A DNA stretch of 10,079 nt from Oscillospiraceae bacterium UBA6370 (GTDB taxonomy: Bacteria > Bacillota > Clostridia > Oscillospirales > Oscillospiraceae), in NCBI GenBank assembly GCA_002437735.1, contig DJRC01000001.1, positions 1 to 10,079 of the forward strand, in the 5' to 3' direction. Shown here piece by piece: positions 1 to 5,650 of the stretch (its first letter is position 1; each line of letters starts with the position of its first letter). Position numbers and translations under genes: made by a program. The notes beneath the pieces were generated by a model. That model was not told where the DNA came from. It saw only the letters and a program-made list of their open reading frames with translations, and did no database searches.

Positions 1-1356
1 CCTGCCGCGCTCCATAAAGTTTGCGTAGCAGTCGAAGGCGGCACAGGCGGGCGAAAGCGTCACCACATCGCCGGCCTCGGCGCAGAAGTAGGCAGCGTCC
101 ACCGCCTCCCGCAGGTCCTTGCAGCGGAGGATCCGCGGCCGCTCGGCTGCGGTCTCGTAGGCCTCGCTCTCCACCACCGCGCGCTCGATGGCGTCGGCGG
201 TCGCGCCGCAGAGAATGAGCGTCTTGACGTGCTCGATCACCTCGGGCGCAAGGGGTGCAAAGGGAATGTTCTTGTCATAGCCGCCCGCGATCAGCACGAC
301 CTTGTGCGGAAAGGCGCGCAGCCCCGCGATGGTACGCGTGGGGCTGGTGGCGATGGAATCGTTGTAATACCGGACGCCATGCAGCTCGCGCACGAACTCG
401 ATGCGGTGCTCCACGCCGGCAAACTCCCGCGCGACGCGGCGGACGGTCTCGTCATGCACAAGACCGTCGACGGCAAGGAGCGCCGCCATGTAATTTTCCA
501 CATTGTGCCAGCCGGGAAGGCGGATGTCCTGGAGCGGCAGGACATCGCGCTCCCCTGCCGCGCCGCGCAGCCAGATCGCGCCGCCACGCACGAACGCGCC
601 GTCGGCGACCTCCTCCTGCCGCGAGAACAGACGCGCGCGTCCGATGGCCTTGCCGCTCAGATCGCGCGTGATGGCGTTGTCGGCGTTGAAGATGGCGGTG
701 TCCCGCGCGCTTTGGTGCAGGTAAATGTTTTCCTTGGACGCGATGTACTCCGCCATGTCGCGGTGCACGTCCAAATGGTTCGGGGCGAGGTTCGTCAGCA
801 CCGCGACCTGCGGCGAGTACGGCATATCCATCAGCTGGAACGAGGAAAGCTCCAGCACCGCGAGATCGTCCGGCGTCATCCGCTCCGCGTCCGCGAGCAG
901 CGGACGGCCGATGTTGCCGCCGAGCCACACGCGCCGCCCCTCGGCCTTGAGAAGCTCGGCAATGACGCTTGCGGTGGTGGTCTTGCCGTCGCTGCCGGTC
1001 ACGCCGAGAATGGGACACGGACAGACGGCGAAGAACGCCTCCATCTCGCTCGTGATGACCGCGCCGCGCGCCTTCGCCTCCAGCAGCTCCGGCACGTCGG
1101 GACGCATCCCGGGCGTGCGGAAGACGACGTCCGCGTCCAGACCGCGCAGATAGCCCTCGCCCAGGTGCAGCGCCGCGCCGAGCGCCTCGTAATGCGCCGC
1201 CGCGTCACCGAGCGCTGCGCGCTCCTTTTTGTCGCAGGCAATGACCTTCACACCGTTCCGCGCCAGCAGCTCCACCAGCGGCCGGTTGCTCACGCCGAGG
1301 CCGATGACCGCGGCGGTCTTTCCCTTCATGCCCTGCAGATATTCGTGCAGCGTCAT
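1..1356 (-). CDS. murD: UDP-N-acetylmuramoylalanine--D-glutamate ligase MurD (3' end off the window)
   Basis: Cytoplasmic Mur ligase that adds D-glutamate to UDP-MurNAc-L-alanine using ATP, an early step of peptidoglycan synthesis. I read 452 codons without a stop from the ATG at 1356 to the left edge; families are about 450-460 residues, so only the last few residues are missing. Visible motifs: N-terminal Rossmann-like nucleotide fold with VIGLGVSN (17-24); ATP P-loop GVTGSDGKTTT (118-128); ELSSFQL (169-175); NHLDVH (193-198), followed by K208, which matches the carbamylated lysine of the family; HNVENYMAAL (284-293); EHRIEF (316-321); YNDSIATSP (331-339); GGYDKN (358-363); and the C-terminal signature SPACAAFD (435-442). 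All hallmark residues are present, so I expect an active enzyme. The start is supported by an AGAGGGGAG ribosome site 9 bases upstream and a promoter at 1395-1423. It is not next to other cell-wall (dcw) genes on its upstream side; what follows it lies outside the window. Confidence 0.96.
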   Translation of the reverse strand, partial: MTLHEYLQGMKGKTAAVIGLGVSNRPLVELLARNGVKVIACDKKERAALGDAAAHYEALGAALHLGEGYLRGLDADVVFRTPGMRPDVPELLEAKARGAVITSEMEAFFAVCPCPILGVTGSDGKTTTASVIAELLKAEGRRVWLGGNIGRPLLADAERMTPDDLAVLELSSFQLMDMPYSPQVAVLTNLAPNHLDVHRDMAEYIASKENIYLHQSARDTAIFNADNAITRDLSGKAIGRARLFSRQEEVADGAFVRGGAIWLRGAAGERDVLPLQDIRLPGWHNVENYMAALLAVDGLVHDETVRRVAREFAGVEHRIEFVRELHGVRYYNDSIATSPTRTIAGLRAFPHKVVLIAGGYDKNIPFAPLAPEVIEHVKTLILCGATADAIERAVVESEAYETAAERPRILRCKDLREAVDAAYFCAEAGDVVTLSPACAAFDCYANFMERGR

Positions 1357-1394
1357 ACGCAAATGCTCCCCTCTGAACCTTCACAATATATAAA

Positions 1395-1423
1395 ATTATA
1401 CCGCGCCCGCCGTATTTTATCAA
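1395..1423 (-). promoter_or_regulatory. Housekeeping sigma-A type promoter of murD
   Basis: Minus strand: -35 TTGATA (1423-1418), 17-base spacer, -10 TATAAT (1400-1395). The predicted start is near 1387-1388, giving a leader of about 30 bases before the murD ATG. The leader contains an AGAGGGGAG ribosome site. Spacing is ideal and the block is AT-rich within GC-rich DNA. It sits back to back with the rnpB promoter. Confidence 0.8.
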
Positions 1424-1450
1424 CGATTTCCCTGCACAAATTTTTGTTTC

Positions 1451-1479
1451 TTGACTTTGCCCGCTTCGTCCTTTACAAT
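1451..1479 (+). promoter_or_regulatory. Promoter of rnpB
   Basis: Plus strand: -35 TTGACT (1451-1456), 17-base spacer, -10 TACAAT (1474-1479). The predicted start is at about 1485-1487, which coincides with the first paired base of RNase P helix P1 (1487). This agreement between promoter and RNA 5' end supports both calls. Confidence 0.85.
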
Positions 1480-1484
1480 AAGGA

Positions 1485-1845
1485 GCGCGAGTAAGACAGG
1501 CGGTCGCGCGGCAAAGCCGAAAGGCTTGCTGTGAGGAAAGTCCGGGCTCCACAGGGCAAGGATAACGGGTAACGCCCGCCCAGAGCGATCTGAGGAAAAG
1601 TGCAACAGAAATAGACTACCCATAGCAATATGGGAAAAGGTGGAAAGGTGCGGTAAGAGCGCACCCGTCGGCTCGAGAGTGTCCGATGCTGTAAACTCTA
1701 TCCGGAGCAACACCGGTATGGGAGCTGGGGCTTCGCGCCCCAAGGTCGGCCCGACCGCTCCCGGGGTGGCTGGAGCGCCGCGGCAACGCGGCGCGTAGAT
1801 AGATGACTGCCAGATACAGAACCCGGCTTACAGTCTTGCTCGCAT
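1485..1845 (+). ncRNA. rnpB: RNase P RNA, bacterial class A
   Basis: Catalytic RNA of ribonuclease P, which removes 5' leaders from pre-tRNAs. Recognised from the conserved cores: GAGGAAAGTCCGGGCTCC at 1533-1550, GTGCAACAGAAA around 1600-1611, GGTGCGGTAAGAGCGCACC around 1647-1665, TAGATAGATGAC at 1796-1807 and ACAGAACCCGGCTTA at 1816-1830. The terminal helix P1 closes exactly: 1487-1497 pairs with 1833-1843 as 11 base pairs, one of them G-U. That gives a mature RNA of roughly 357 nt, in the class A range. The layout looks like class A rather than the Bacillus class B form; I judged this from the linear core sequences, not from a covariance model. It is the only plus-strand gene here, with its own promoter just upstream and a terminator palindrome just downstream. 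Ends are accurate to a few bases. Confidence 0.97.
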
Positions 1846-1850
1846 GAATA

Positions 1851-1890
1851 TGGAAAGACCGACGGCGTGCCGTCGGTCTTTCCATTATTT
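1851..1890. terminator. Bidirectional terminator between rnpB and yebC
   Basis: A near-perfect palindrome: 1851-1866 pairs with 1869-1884 around a two-base GT centre (about 16 bp; in RNA the innermost pairs would open). The GC-rich core is flanked by AAA on one side and TTT on the other. On the plus strand it is followed by TTTCCATTATTTCT and on the minus strand by TTTCCATATTCAT, so each strand reads as a moderate terminator. It lies 16 bases past yebC and 8 bases past the end of rnpB, two converging genes. Confidence 0.8.
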
Positions 1891-1899
1891 CTATGTACC

Positions 1900-2637
1900 T
1901 TAGTCCTCGGTCTCCCAGTTGTGGTAGGTGTTCTGCACGTCCTCGTTGTCCTCGAGCATATCGAGCAGCTTTTCCATGTTCTTGACGTCCTCCTCGCTCG
2001 TGAGCTTGACGTAGGTCTGCGGGACGAGGCTGATGTCGGCGCTGACGAAGGTGTAGCCCTTGGCTTCGAGCGCGGCGATGACGTCGTTGAAGGCGTCGGG
2101 ATCGGTGGTGATCTCAAACACGGGACCGTCGGCGGTGAAGTCGGCGGCACCGGCCTCGAGCGCGTCCATCATGACGGTGTCCTCATCGTAGTCGCCGTCC
2201 TCGTTGTCGATGATGATGACGCCCTTACGGTCGAACGACCAGCTCACGCAGCCCTGCGCGCCCATGCCCTTGCCGAACTTGTCGAAGTAATGGCGGACCT
2301 CGGGCGCGGTGCGCTGGCGGTTATCGGTCAGCGCCTCGACGATGACGGCGACGCCGCCGGGGCCGTAGCCCTCGTAGGTGACGGACTCGTAGTTGTCCGT
2401 GTTGCCGGAGCCGAGCGCCTTGTCGATGGTGCGCTTGATGTTGTCGTTGGGCATATTGTTCGCCTTGGCCTTGGCGATGACGGTGGCGAGGCGGGAGTTA
2501 TTCGCCGGATCGCCGCTGCCGCCCTGCTTGACGGCAACGATGATCTCCTTGGCGATCTTGGTGAACGCCGCGCTGCGCTTGGCGTCCGCCGCGCCCTTGG
2601 TCTTTTGGATATTGTGCCATTTGGAATGTCCGGACAT
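1900..2637 (-). CDS. yebC: YebC/PmpR family protein (TACO1-like)
   Basis: A 245-residue member of the YebC/TACO1 family. It starts with the family signature MSGHSKWHNIQ, followed by KGAADAKRSAAFTKIAKEI, and then the conserved GGSGDPANNSRL and ANNMPNDNIKRTIDKA segments in the first 75 residues. YEGYGPGGVAV and RQRTAPEVRHYFDK follow, and the acidic C-terminal domains are typical. Length is normal for the family. Some members were described as DNA-binding regulators (PmpR); others act on the ribosome to relieve stalling, especially at proline runs. Sequence cannot decide between these, so I give the family name only. The start is fixed by AAGGAG, 10 bases upstream; its first bases are part of the TAA stop of the preceding nif3 gene, indicating one transcript with trmK and nif3. 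Confidence 0.95.
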   Translation of the reverse strand: MSGHSKWHNIQKTKGAADAKRSAAFTKIAKEIIVAVKQGGSGDPANNSRLATVIAKAKANNMPNDNIKRTIDKALGSGNTDNYESVTYEGYGPGGVAVIVEALTDNRQRTAPEVRHYFDKFGKGMGAQGCVSWSFDRKGVIIIDNEDGDYDEDTVMMDALEAGAADFTADGPVFEITTDPDAFNDVIAALEAKGYTFVSADISLVPQTYVKLTSEEDVKNMEKLLDMLEDNEDVQNTYHNWETED

Positions 2638-2651
2638 AGTTGATCTTCTCC

Positions 2652-3425
2652 TTACAGATAGTATTGAATGGCGTCGTGATGCGACGCGGAGCGTACGACC
2701 TCAAGCAGAGGGAAGGACTTCGCGAGATACGCGCGGACCGCCTCGCACACGACGTTCTCGGTCGGATAGTGGCCGGCGTCGATGAGGTTGAGACCGTGGG
2801 TATCGAGGAAGTCGTTGTAGCGCAGGTCGGCGGTGACAAAGGTATCGCAGCCCTGCGCGATGGCCTGCGGGATGTAGTCGCGGCAGGCGCCGCCGCCGAC
2901 GGCCACGCGATGGACCGGCTTTCCGCCGTCGCGGAACCGCAGACCGCTGCATCCTAATGATTTTACCACAGCAGGCAGGAACTCTTCAAGAGGAATTTCA
3001 CAGGAAAGTGTGCCGATCCGCCCGATTTTTTCCTCATTGAGCATGGTAAGACCGGAAAGGCCCAGCGCATGGGCGAGGCAGTCGTTCACGCCGCCGTCCG
3101 CCGCGTCCAGATTGGTGTGCATACAGCACGCCGCGAGGTCGTGCCGCACAAGATAGCGCAGCAGCCTTCCCTGCGCGTCGTCCGCGCGGAGCGTCTGCAC
3201 CGCGTGCCACGCGCAGTTCATCACGGGATGGTGCGAGACGATCATCTGCGCGCCGAGAGAGACCGCCTCCTCTGCCACGCCCTGCGTGATGTCCAGCGCC
3301 ACGAGGACCCTTCGGACCTCCTGCGCCGGATCGCCGACGAGCAGGCCGACGTTGTCCCAATCCATCGCCAGCTCACGCGGCGCCCAGTCGTAGAGACTGC
3401 GTTCGATGTCAAGTGCCGTTGTCAT
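2652..3425 (-). CDS. Nif3-like dinuclear metal center protein (YbgI/YqfO family, short form)
   Basis: A 257-residue protein of the Nif3/DUF34 family, whose crystallised members are hexamers binding two metals; biochemical function is still poorly defined. The metal ligands expected from the family are visible: SHHP (H65, H66), HTNLD (H103 and D107), and GHYPTE near the C-terminus (H219, E223). The N-terminal WDNVGLLVGD (23-32) is also typical. It is the short form, close to E. coli YbgI in length, and lacks the roughly 110-residue PII-like insert of Bacillus YqfO. I chose the ATG at 3425 because homology begins there and AAGGAAAGGG lies upstream. The longer in-frame extension to 3584 only reads trmK in another frame. 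The start overlaps the end of trmK by 17 bases, and the stop overlaps the yebC ribosome site. The trmK-nif3 pair is common in Firmicutes. Confidence 0.94.
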   Translation of the reverse strand: MTTALDIERSLYDWAPRELAMDWDNVGLLVGDPAQEVRRVLVALDITQGVAEEAVSLGAQMIVSHHPVMNCAWHAVQTLRADDAQGRLLRYLVRHDLAACCMHTNLDAADGGVNDCLAHALGLSGLTMLNEEKIGRIGTLSCEIPLEEFLPAVVKSLGCSGLRFRDGGKPVHRVAVGGGACRDYIPQAIAQGCDTFVTADLRYNDFLDTHGLNLIDAGHYPTENVVCEAVRAYLAKSFPLLEVVRSASHHDAIQYYL

Positions 3426-4107
3426 GTTCCCACTTCCCTTTCCTTGCTTCCAGCGCATCCGCCAGCACGAAAAAGCGGTTCGCTTCTCCGCTGCCCGATT
3501 GCCGCAGTCCCTCGGCGCGGCGGCGCAGACGCGCGATCTGATGGGTGAGATAGTCCCCGTAGAGCGCCTCGCGCTCGAGCGCAAGGCCGCCGTAGAGCTG
3601 CTCCGCGCCGGGGGTATATCGCTCCCCCGCCGTGACGGTCATCACGACGTAGAGCTTTCCCTTGTCGCGCACGAGGTGCTCGCGCGTGACGGCGTAGCCG
3701 TTCTCACAGAGCCGGAGCCGCAGCTCCTCAATTTTTGTCTGCGGCTGGAGCAGCAGCGTGTGCCGCCCGTCGCGCGTCCACGGCGCTGCGGCGAGGATGC
3801 TCCAAATGGTCTCGCCGCCCATGCCGGCGATGAGGACGGTATCGCACTCCTCCGGCACGATGGCGTCAAGCCCCGCGCAGAGGCGGAGGTCGATGCCGCC
3901 GACGCCATATTCCTCCACGGTGCGCCGCGCGTGCTCCAGCGGCTCCCGCCCGATGTCGGACGCGATGGCGCGGCCGATCACGCCCCTCTGCCGCAGGAAG
4001 ACCGGTATGTAGCCGTGGTCGGTGCCGACGTCGGCGAGCACGGCACCCTGCGGCACGAGCGACGCGAGCAGCGCGAGCCGCGGCTGGAGCGATAATTCTC
4101 TTGTCAC
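3409..4107 (-). CDS. trmK: tRNA (adenine(22)-N1)-methyltransferase TrmK
   Basis: S-adenosylmethionine-dependent methyltransferase that makes m1A22 in some bacterial tRNAs (B. subtilis YqfN). The 232 residues match the family throughout. SAM-binding motif I is LADVGTDHGYIP (24-35); next come ASDIGREPLEHA (49-60), AGMGGE (94-99), LQPQTKIEELR (120-130), and KLYVVM (151-156). The C-terminal third is a charged, probably helical extension (about 168-228), as in TrmK. Translation starts at a GTG (4107), well supported by AAAGGAGG 7 bases upstream. The 3' end overlaps nif3 by 17 bases, which suggests translational coupling. A terminator lies just upstream of the ribosome site, and I find no convincing promoter between them (see findings). 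Confidence 0.95.
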   Translation of the reverse strand: MTRELSLQPRLALLASLVPQGAVLADVGTDHGYIPVFLRQRGVIGRAIASDIGREPLEHARRTVEEYGVGGIDLRLCAGLDAIVPEECDTVLIAGMGGETIWSILAAAPWTRDGRHTLLLQPQTKIEELRLRLCENGYAVTREHLVRDKGKLYVVMTVTAGERYTPGAEQLYGGLALEREALYGDYLTHQIARLRRRAEGLRQSGSGEANRFFVLADALEARKGKWEHDNGT

Positions 4108-4128
4108 AGCGCGACCTCCTTTGCAGCA

Positions 4129-4158
4129 GAAAAAGGCGCATACGAGCGTATGCGCCTT
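4129..4158 (-). terminator. Rho-independent terminator after the DUF1858 gene
   Basis: A perfect 12-bp stem (4158-4147 with 4144-4133) around a two-base centre. In RNA this would be a shorter stem with a larger loop. On the minus strand it runs into a T-tract (CCTTTTTCT). It starts 14 bases after the DUF1858 stop and its T-tract ends about 10 bases before the trmK ribosome site. Confidence 0.85.
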
Positions 4159-4171
4159 CCGGCCTGTCCGG

Positions 4172-4384
4172 TTATTCCTCGGCGGGCTTGTTCGCTTCCT
4201 CGTTCACGAGCGCAAGGAGCTTGTCCACGTCCACGCCGTGCACGGCGCAGGCCTCCTCCACGGTCTCGCCGCGGGACGCGGGGCAGCCGAGGCAGTGCAT
4301 CCCGATGCCGAAGAAGATCGGCGCGGTCTGCGGAGCGACGTCAAGAATATCACCGATGATGGTGTCTTTCGTAATTTCGACCAT
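4172..4384 (-). CDS. DUF1858 domain small protein (redox-disulfide type)
   Basis: A 70-residue protein that is one DUF1858 domain (related to the family called hybrid-cluster-protein-associated redox disulfide domain). Visible pattern: TIIGDILDVAPQTAPIFF (8-25), then GMHCLGCPAS with C31 and C34 as a CxxC, then GETVEEACAVHGVDVDKLL (39-57) with a third cysteine, C46. The fold is expected to be a small soluble helical domain; the CxxC suggests a redox or metal/sulfur role, but no biochemical function is established and I do not assign one. Start at 4384 is supported by CGGAGG 9 bases upstream and a promoter at 4419-4447. A longer open frame runs upstream but crosses that promoter, so I reject it. 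It has its own promoter and terminator, so it is probably mostly a single-gene transcript. Confidence 0.9.
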   Translation of the reverse strand: MVEITKDTIIGDILDVAPQTAPIFFGIGMHCLGCPASRGETVEEACAVHGVDVDKLLALVNEEANKPAEE

Positions 4385-4418
4385 TTTGAAAATACCTCCG
4401 GAAAAGAATGTCGGAGAT

Positions 4419-4447
4419 AGTTTACCCCATTTTCCGCGTTTTTTCAA
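4419..4447 (-). promoter_or_regulatory. Promoter of the DUF1858 gene
   Basis: Minus strand: -35 TTGAAA (4447-4442), 17-base spacer, -10 TAAACT (4424-4419). The predicted start is near 4412, giving a leader of about 28 bases containing the GGAGG ribosome site. The -10 is not perfect but the spacing is ideal, and it follows the terminator of the preceding gene. Confidence 0.65.
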
Positions 4448-4510
4448 TAGGAAAAATGCAAACGTGCCGCATTCGTCCGGTACGGACGCGGACGACCGGA
4501 AAGGGACGCA

Positions 4511-4540
4511 GAAAAGCGACCGTCCGGAGACGGTCGCTTT
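4511..4540 (-). terminator. Rho-independent terminator after the zinc-ribbon gene
   Basis: A perfect 12-bp stem (4540-4529 with 4524-4513) with a TCCG tetraloop on the minus strand, running into a short T-tract (TTTTCTG). It begins 21 bases after the stop of the zinc-ribbon gene and closes the sigma factor/zinc-ribbon unit. Confidence 0.85.
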
Positions 4541-4561
4541 CGGAAAAGTCAAAGCAATGAC

Positions 4562-4840
4562 TTAGCCCTGCTCCTTCATCTTGGCGAAGCAGTCGCTGCA
4601 GTAGACGGGACGATCGGACTTGGGCTCGAAGGGAACCTTCGCCTCACCGCCGCAGGCAGCGCAGACAGCGGTGAAGTACTCACGGGGACCACGGGCGGCG
4701 TTCTTGCGAGCGTCGCGGCAGGCCTTGCAGCGCTGGGGCTCGTTCTGGAAGCCGCGCTCCGCGTAGAACTCCTGCTCACCGGCGGTGAACACGAACTCGT
4801 TGCCGCACTCTTTGCAAACTAAAGTCTTGTCTTCGTACAT
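4562..4840 (-). CDS. Four-CxxC zinc-ribbon protein (zf-trcl type)
   Basis: A 92-residue soluble protein with four CxxC pairs: C9/C12, C38/C41, C60/C63 and C81/C84. Their spacing suggests two structural zinc sites, one per half. The N-terminal half (LVCKECGNEFVFTAGEQEFY, then RCKACR) matches the probable zinc-ribbon family often annotated in Clostridia and Chloroflexi. The C-terminal half (VCAACGGEAKVPF, then VYCSDCF) is a second ribbon. Function is unknown; nucleic-acid or protein binding is plausible but unproven. The start at 4840 has GAGAGGG 7 bases upstream. It follows the sigma factor after 41 bases with no convincing terminator or promoter, so the two are probably co-transcribed. Confidence 0.88.
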   Translation of the reverse strand: MYEDKTLVCKECGNEFVFTAGEQEFYAERGFQNEPQRCKACRDARKNAARGPREYFTAVCAACGGEAKVPFEPKSDRPVYCSDCFAKMKEQG

Positions 4841-4881
4841 GATTTTACCCTCTCTTTGCTTTTAGAAAAAAATATATGCGT

Positions 4882-5520
4882 TCAGCGTTTGCTGATATCG
4901 CCGGATGAAAGCTGCCGTGCCGCCTTGCGTCGGACGCGCTGCACAGCGTTGTCCACAGACTTGGGGGACTTCCCTACCGCCTTTGCGATCTCCTGGCAGG
5001 AAAGACCGTCTAAATACAACCCTAAGATCTTCGCCTCGAACTCGGACAACTGCTTTCGGGTGCTCTCAAGCGCTTCGGCCACGCGGTCGCGGTCGATGAT
5101 CAGCTCCTCCGGATCGGCGGAGGAGGCGCGCAGAGCGCCGAACGGATAGGAATTGCCATCAAAGAAAGGGGTATCCAAGGGAACGGACTGGTTGAGCGGT
5201 GAATGCTTGTCGCGCGAGGCCGCGCGAAGCGCGGAAATGAGGCGGTTGCGGATGCACACCTCGGCAAAGGTCCGGAAGGACGCGGCCTTTGTGCCGTCAT
5301 ACTCGCGGATGGCCCGGATGAGCCCGAACATCCCCTCCTGGATCAAATCCTCGCTGTCGCCGCCCGTCAGAAAGAGCGGGCGCGCGCACGAGCGCACAAG
5401 ACCGGAATAGCGCCGGACAAGCGCTTCCTCCGCCTCGCGGCTGCCGTCGGCAACGCGGCGGCAGAGCGCCTCGTCCGAGGGCTCCATCGGGGTATTTCTA
5501 TCCTCTGCCACATTTTCCAT
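4882..5520 (-). CDS. sigH: SigH/Spo0H-like RNA polymerase sigma factor
   Basis: Alternative sigma-70 family factor resembling Spo0H of endospore formers, which directs early sporulation and stationary-phase genes. The frame is 212 residues; B. subtilis SigH, from memory, is about 218. Region 2 spans roughly 33-106, with ARPLFLTGGDSEDLIQEGMFGL (46-67, core-binding region 2.2) and FRTFAEVCIRNRL then ASRDKHSPLN (82-110, region 2.4). Region 4.2 has the helix-turn-helix SCQEIAKAVGKSPKSVDNAV (174-193). The DPEELIIDRD linker (136-145) is also SigH-like. Region 2.4 differs from the B. subtilis sequence I recall (CITRQIITAIK-TATRQKH), so promoter preference may differ, or this may be a paralogue. The true start is uncertain: a consensus promoter places the transcript start at or beside the first ATG (5520). 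Translation is then either leaderless or begins at the ATG at 5487, which removes 11 residues outside the conserved region. Confidence 0.88.
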   Translation of the reverse strand: MENVAEDRNTPMEPSDEALCRRVADGSREAEEALVRRYSGLVRSCARPLFLTGGDSEDLIQEGMFGLIRAIREYDGTKAASFRTFAEVCIRNRLISALRAASRDKHSPLNQSVPLDTPFFDGNSYPFGALRASSADPEELIIDRDRVAEALESTRKQLSEFEAKILGLYLDGLSCQEIAKAVGKSPKSVDNAVQRVRRKAARQLSSGDISKR

Positions 5521-5525
5521 ACTGC

Positions 5526-5555
5526 ATTATACCTGTACTTGCACGGTTTTGTCAA
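5526..5555 (-). promoter_or_regulatory. Consensus sigma-A promoter of the sigH-like gene
   Basis: Minus strand: -35 TTGACA (5555-5550), 18-base spacer, -10 TATAAT (5531-5526). Both hexamers are perfect. The predicted transcription start is at 5518-5520, on the first ATG of the sigma factor frame. Confidence 0.85.
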
Positions 5556-5573
5556 GTATTTACGAAAATAAAC

Positions 5574-5630
5574 TGAAAAAAAGATAAAATTCGGGCAACA
5601 AGATACAATTCCCGTTTCATTTGTTGCCCG
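5574..5630 (-). terminator. Terminator after glmM
   Basis: On the minus strand a 10-bp perfect stem, CGGGCAACAA (5630-5621) with TTGTTGCCCG (5601-5592), encloses a 19-base loop. It is followed by the T-rich AATTTTATCTTTTTTT. The loop is longer than usual, but the stem plus U-rich tail 21 bases after the glmM stop is a good terminator. It separates glmM from the sigH promoter. Confidence 0.78.
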
Positions 5631-5650
5631 CTCGCCGACAAATCGCCGAA

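Noticed and set aside
229..1494. Long plus-strand open frame of about 420 codons opposite murD
   Set aside because: It is the antisense of a clearly recognised murD, its composition is arginine/alanine/histidine rich without domains, and it runs into the rnpB start. It is an effect of high GC.
1867..2643. Plus-strand open frame of 258 codons opposite yebC
   Set aside because: The valine/aspartate/leucine-rich sequence mirrors yebC codons; it starts inside the terminator palindrome and has no family resemblance.
3426..3584. N-terminal extension of the Nif3-like protein
   Set aside because: The extra 53 residues are trmK read in another frame. The ATG at 3425 has a ribosome site and matches the family start.
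4474..4488. Short hairpin CGTCCG-GTA-CGGACG
   Set aside because: Six base pairs in GC-rich spacer, without a T-tract or position next to a gene end; expected by chance.
4385..4552. N-terminal extension of the DUF1858 protein
   Set aside because: It would cross the promoter at 4419-4447 and the upstream terminator; the family begins at MVEIT after a good ribosome site.
4860..4890. Possible weak terminator between the sigma factor and the zinc-ribbon gene
   Set aside because: Only a 5-bp stem (TCAGC/GCTGA) followed nine bases later by seven T residues; too weak and too far apart. The AT-rich patch also lacks a -35, so I do not call a promoter there.
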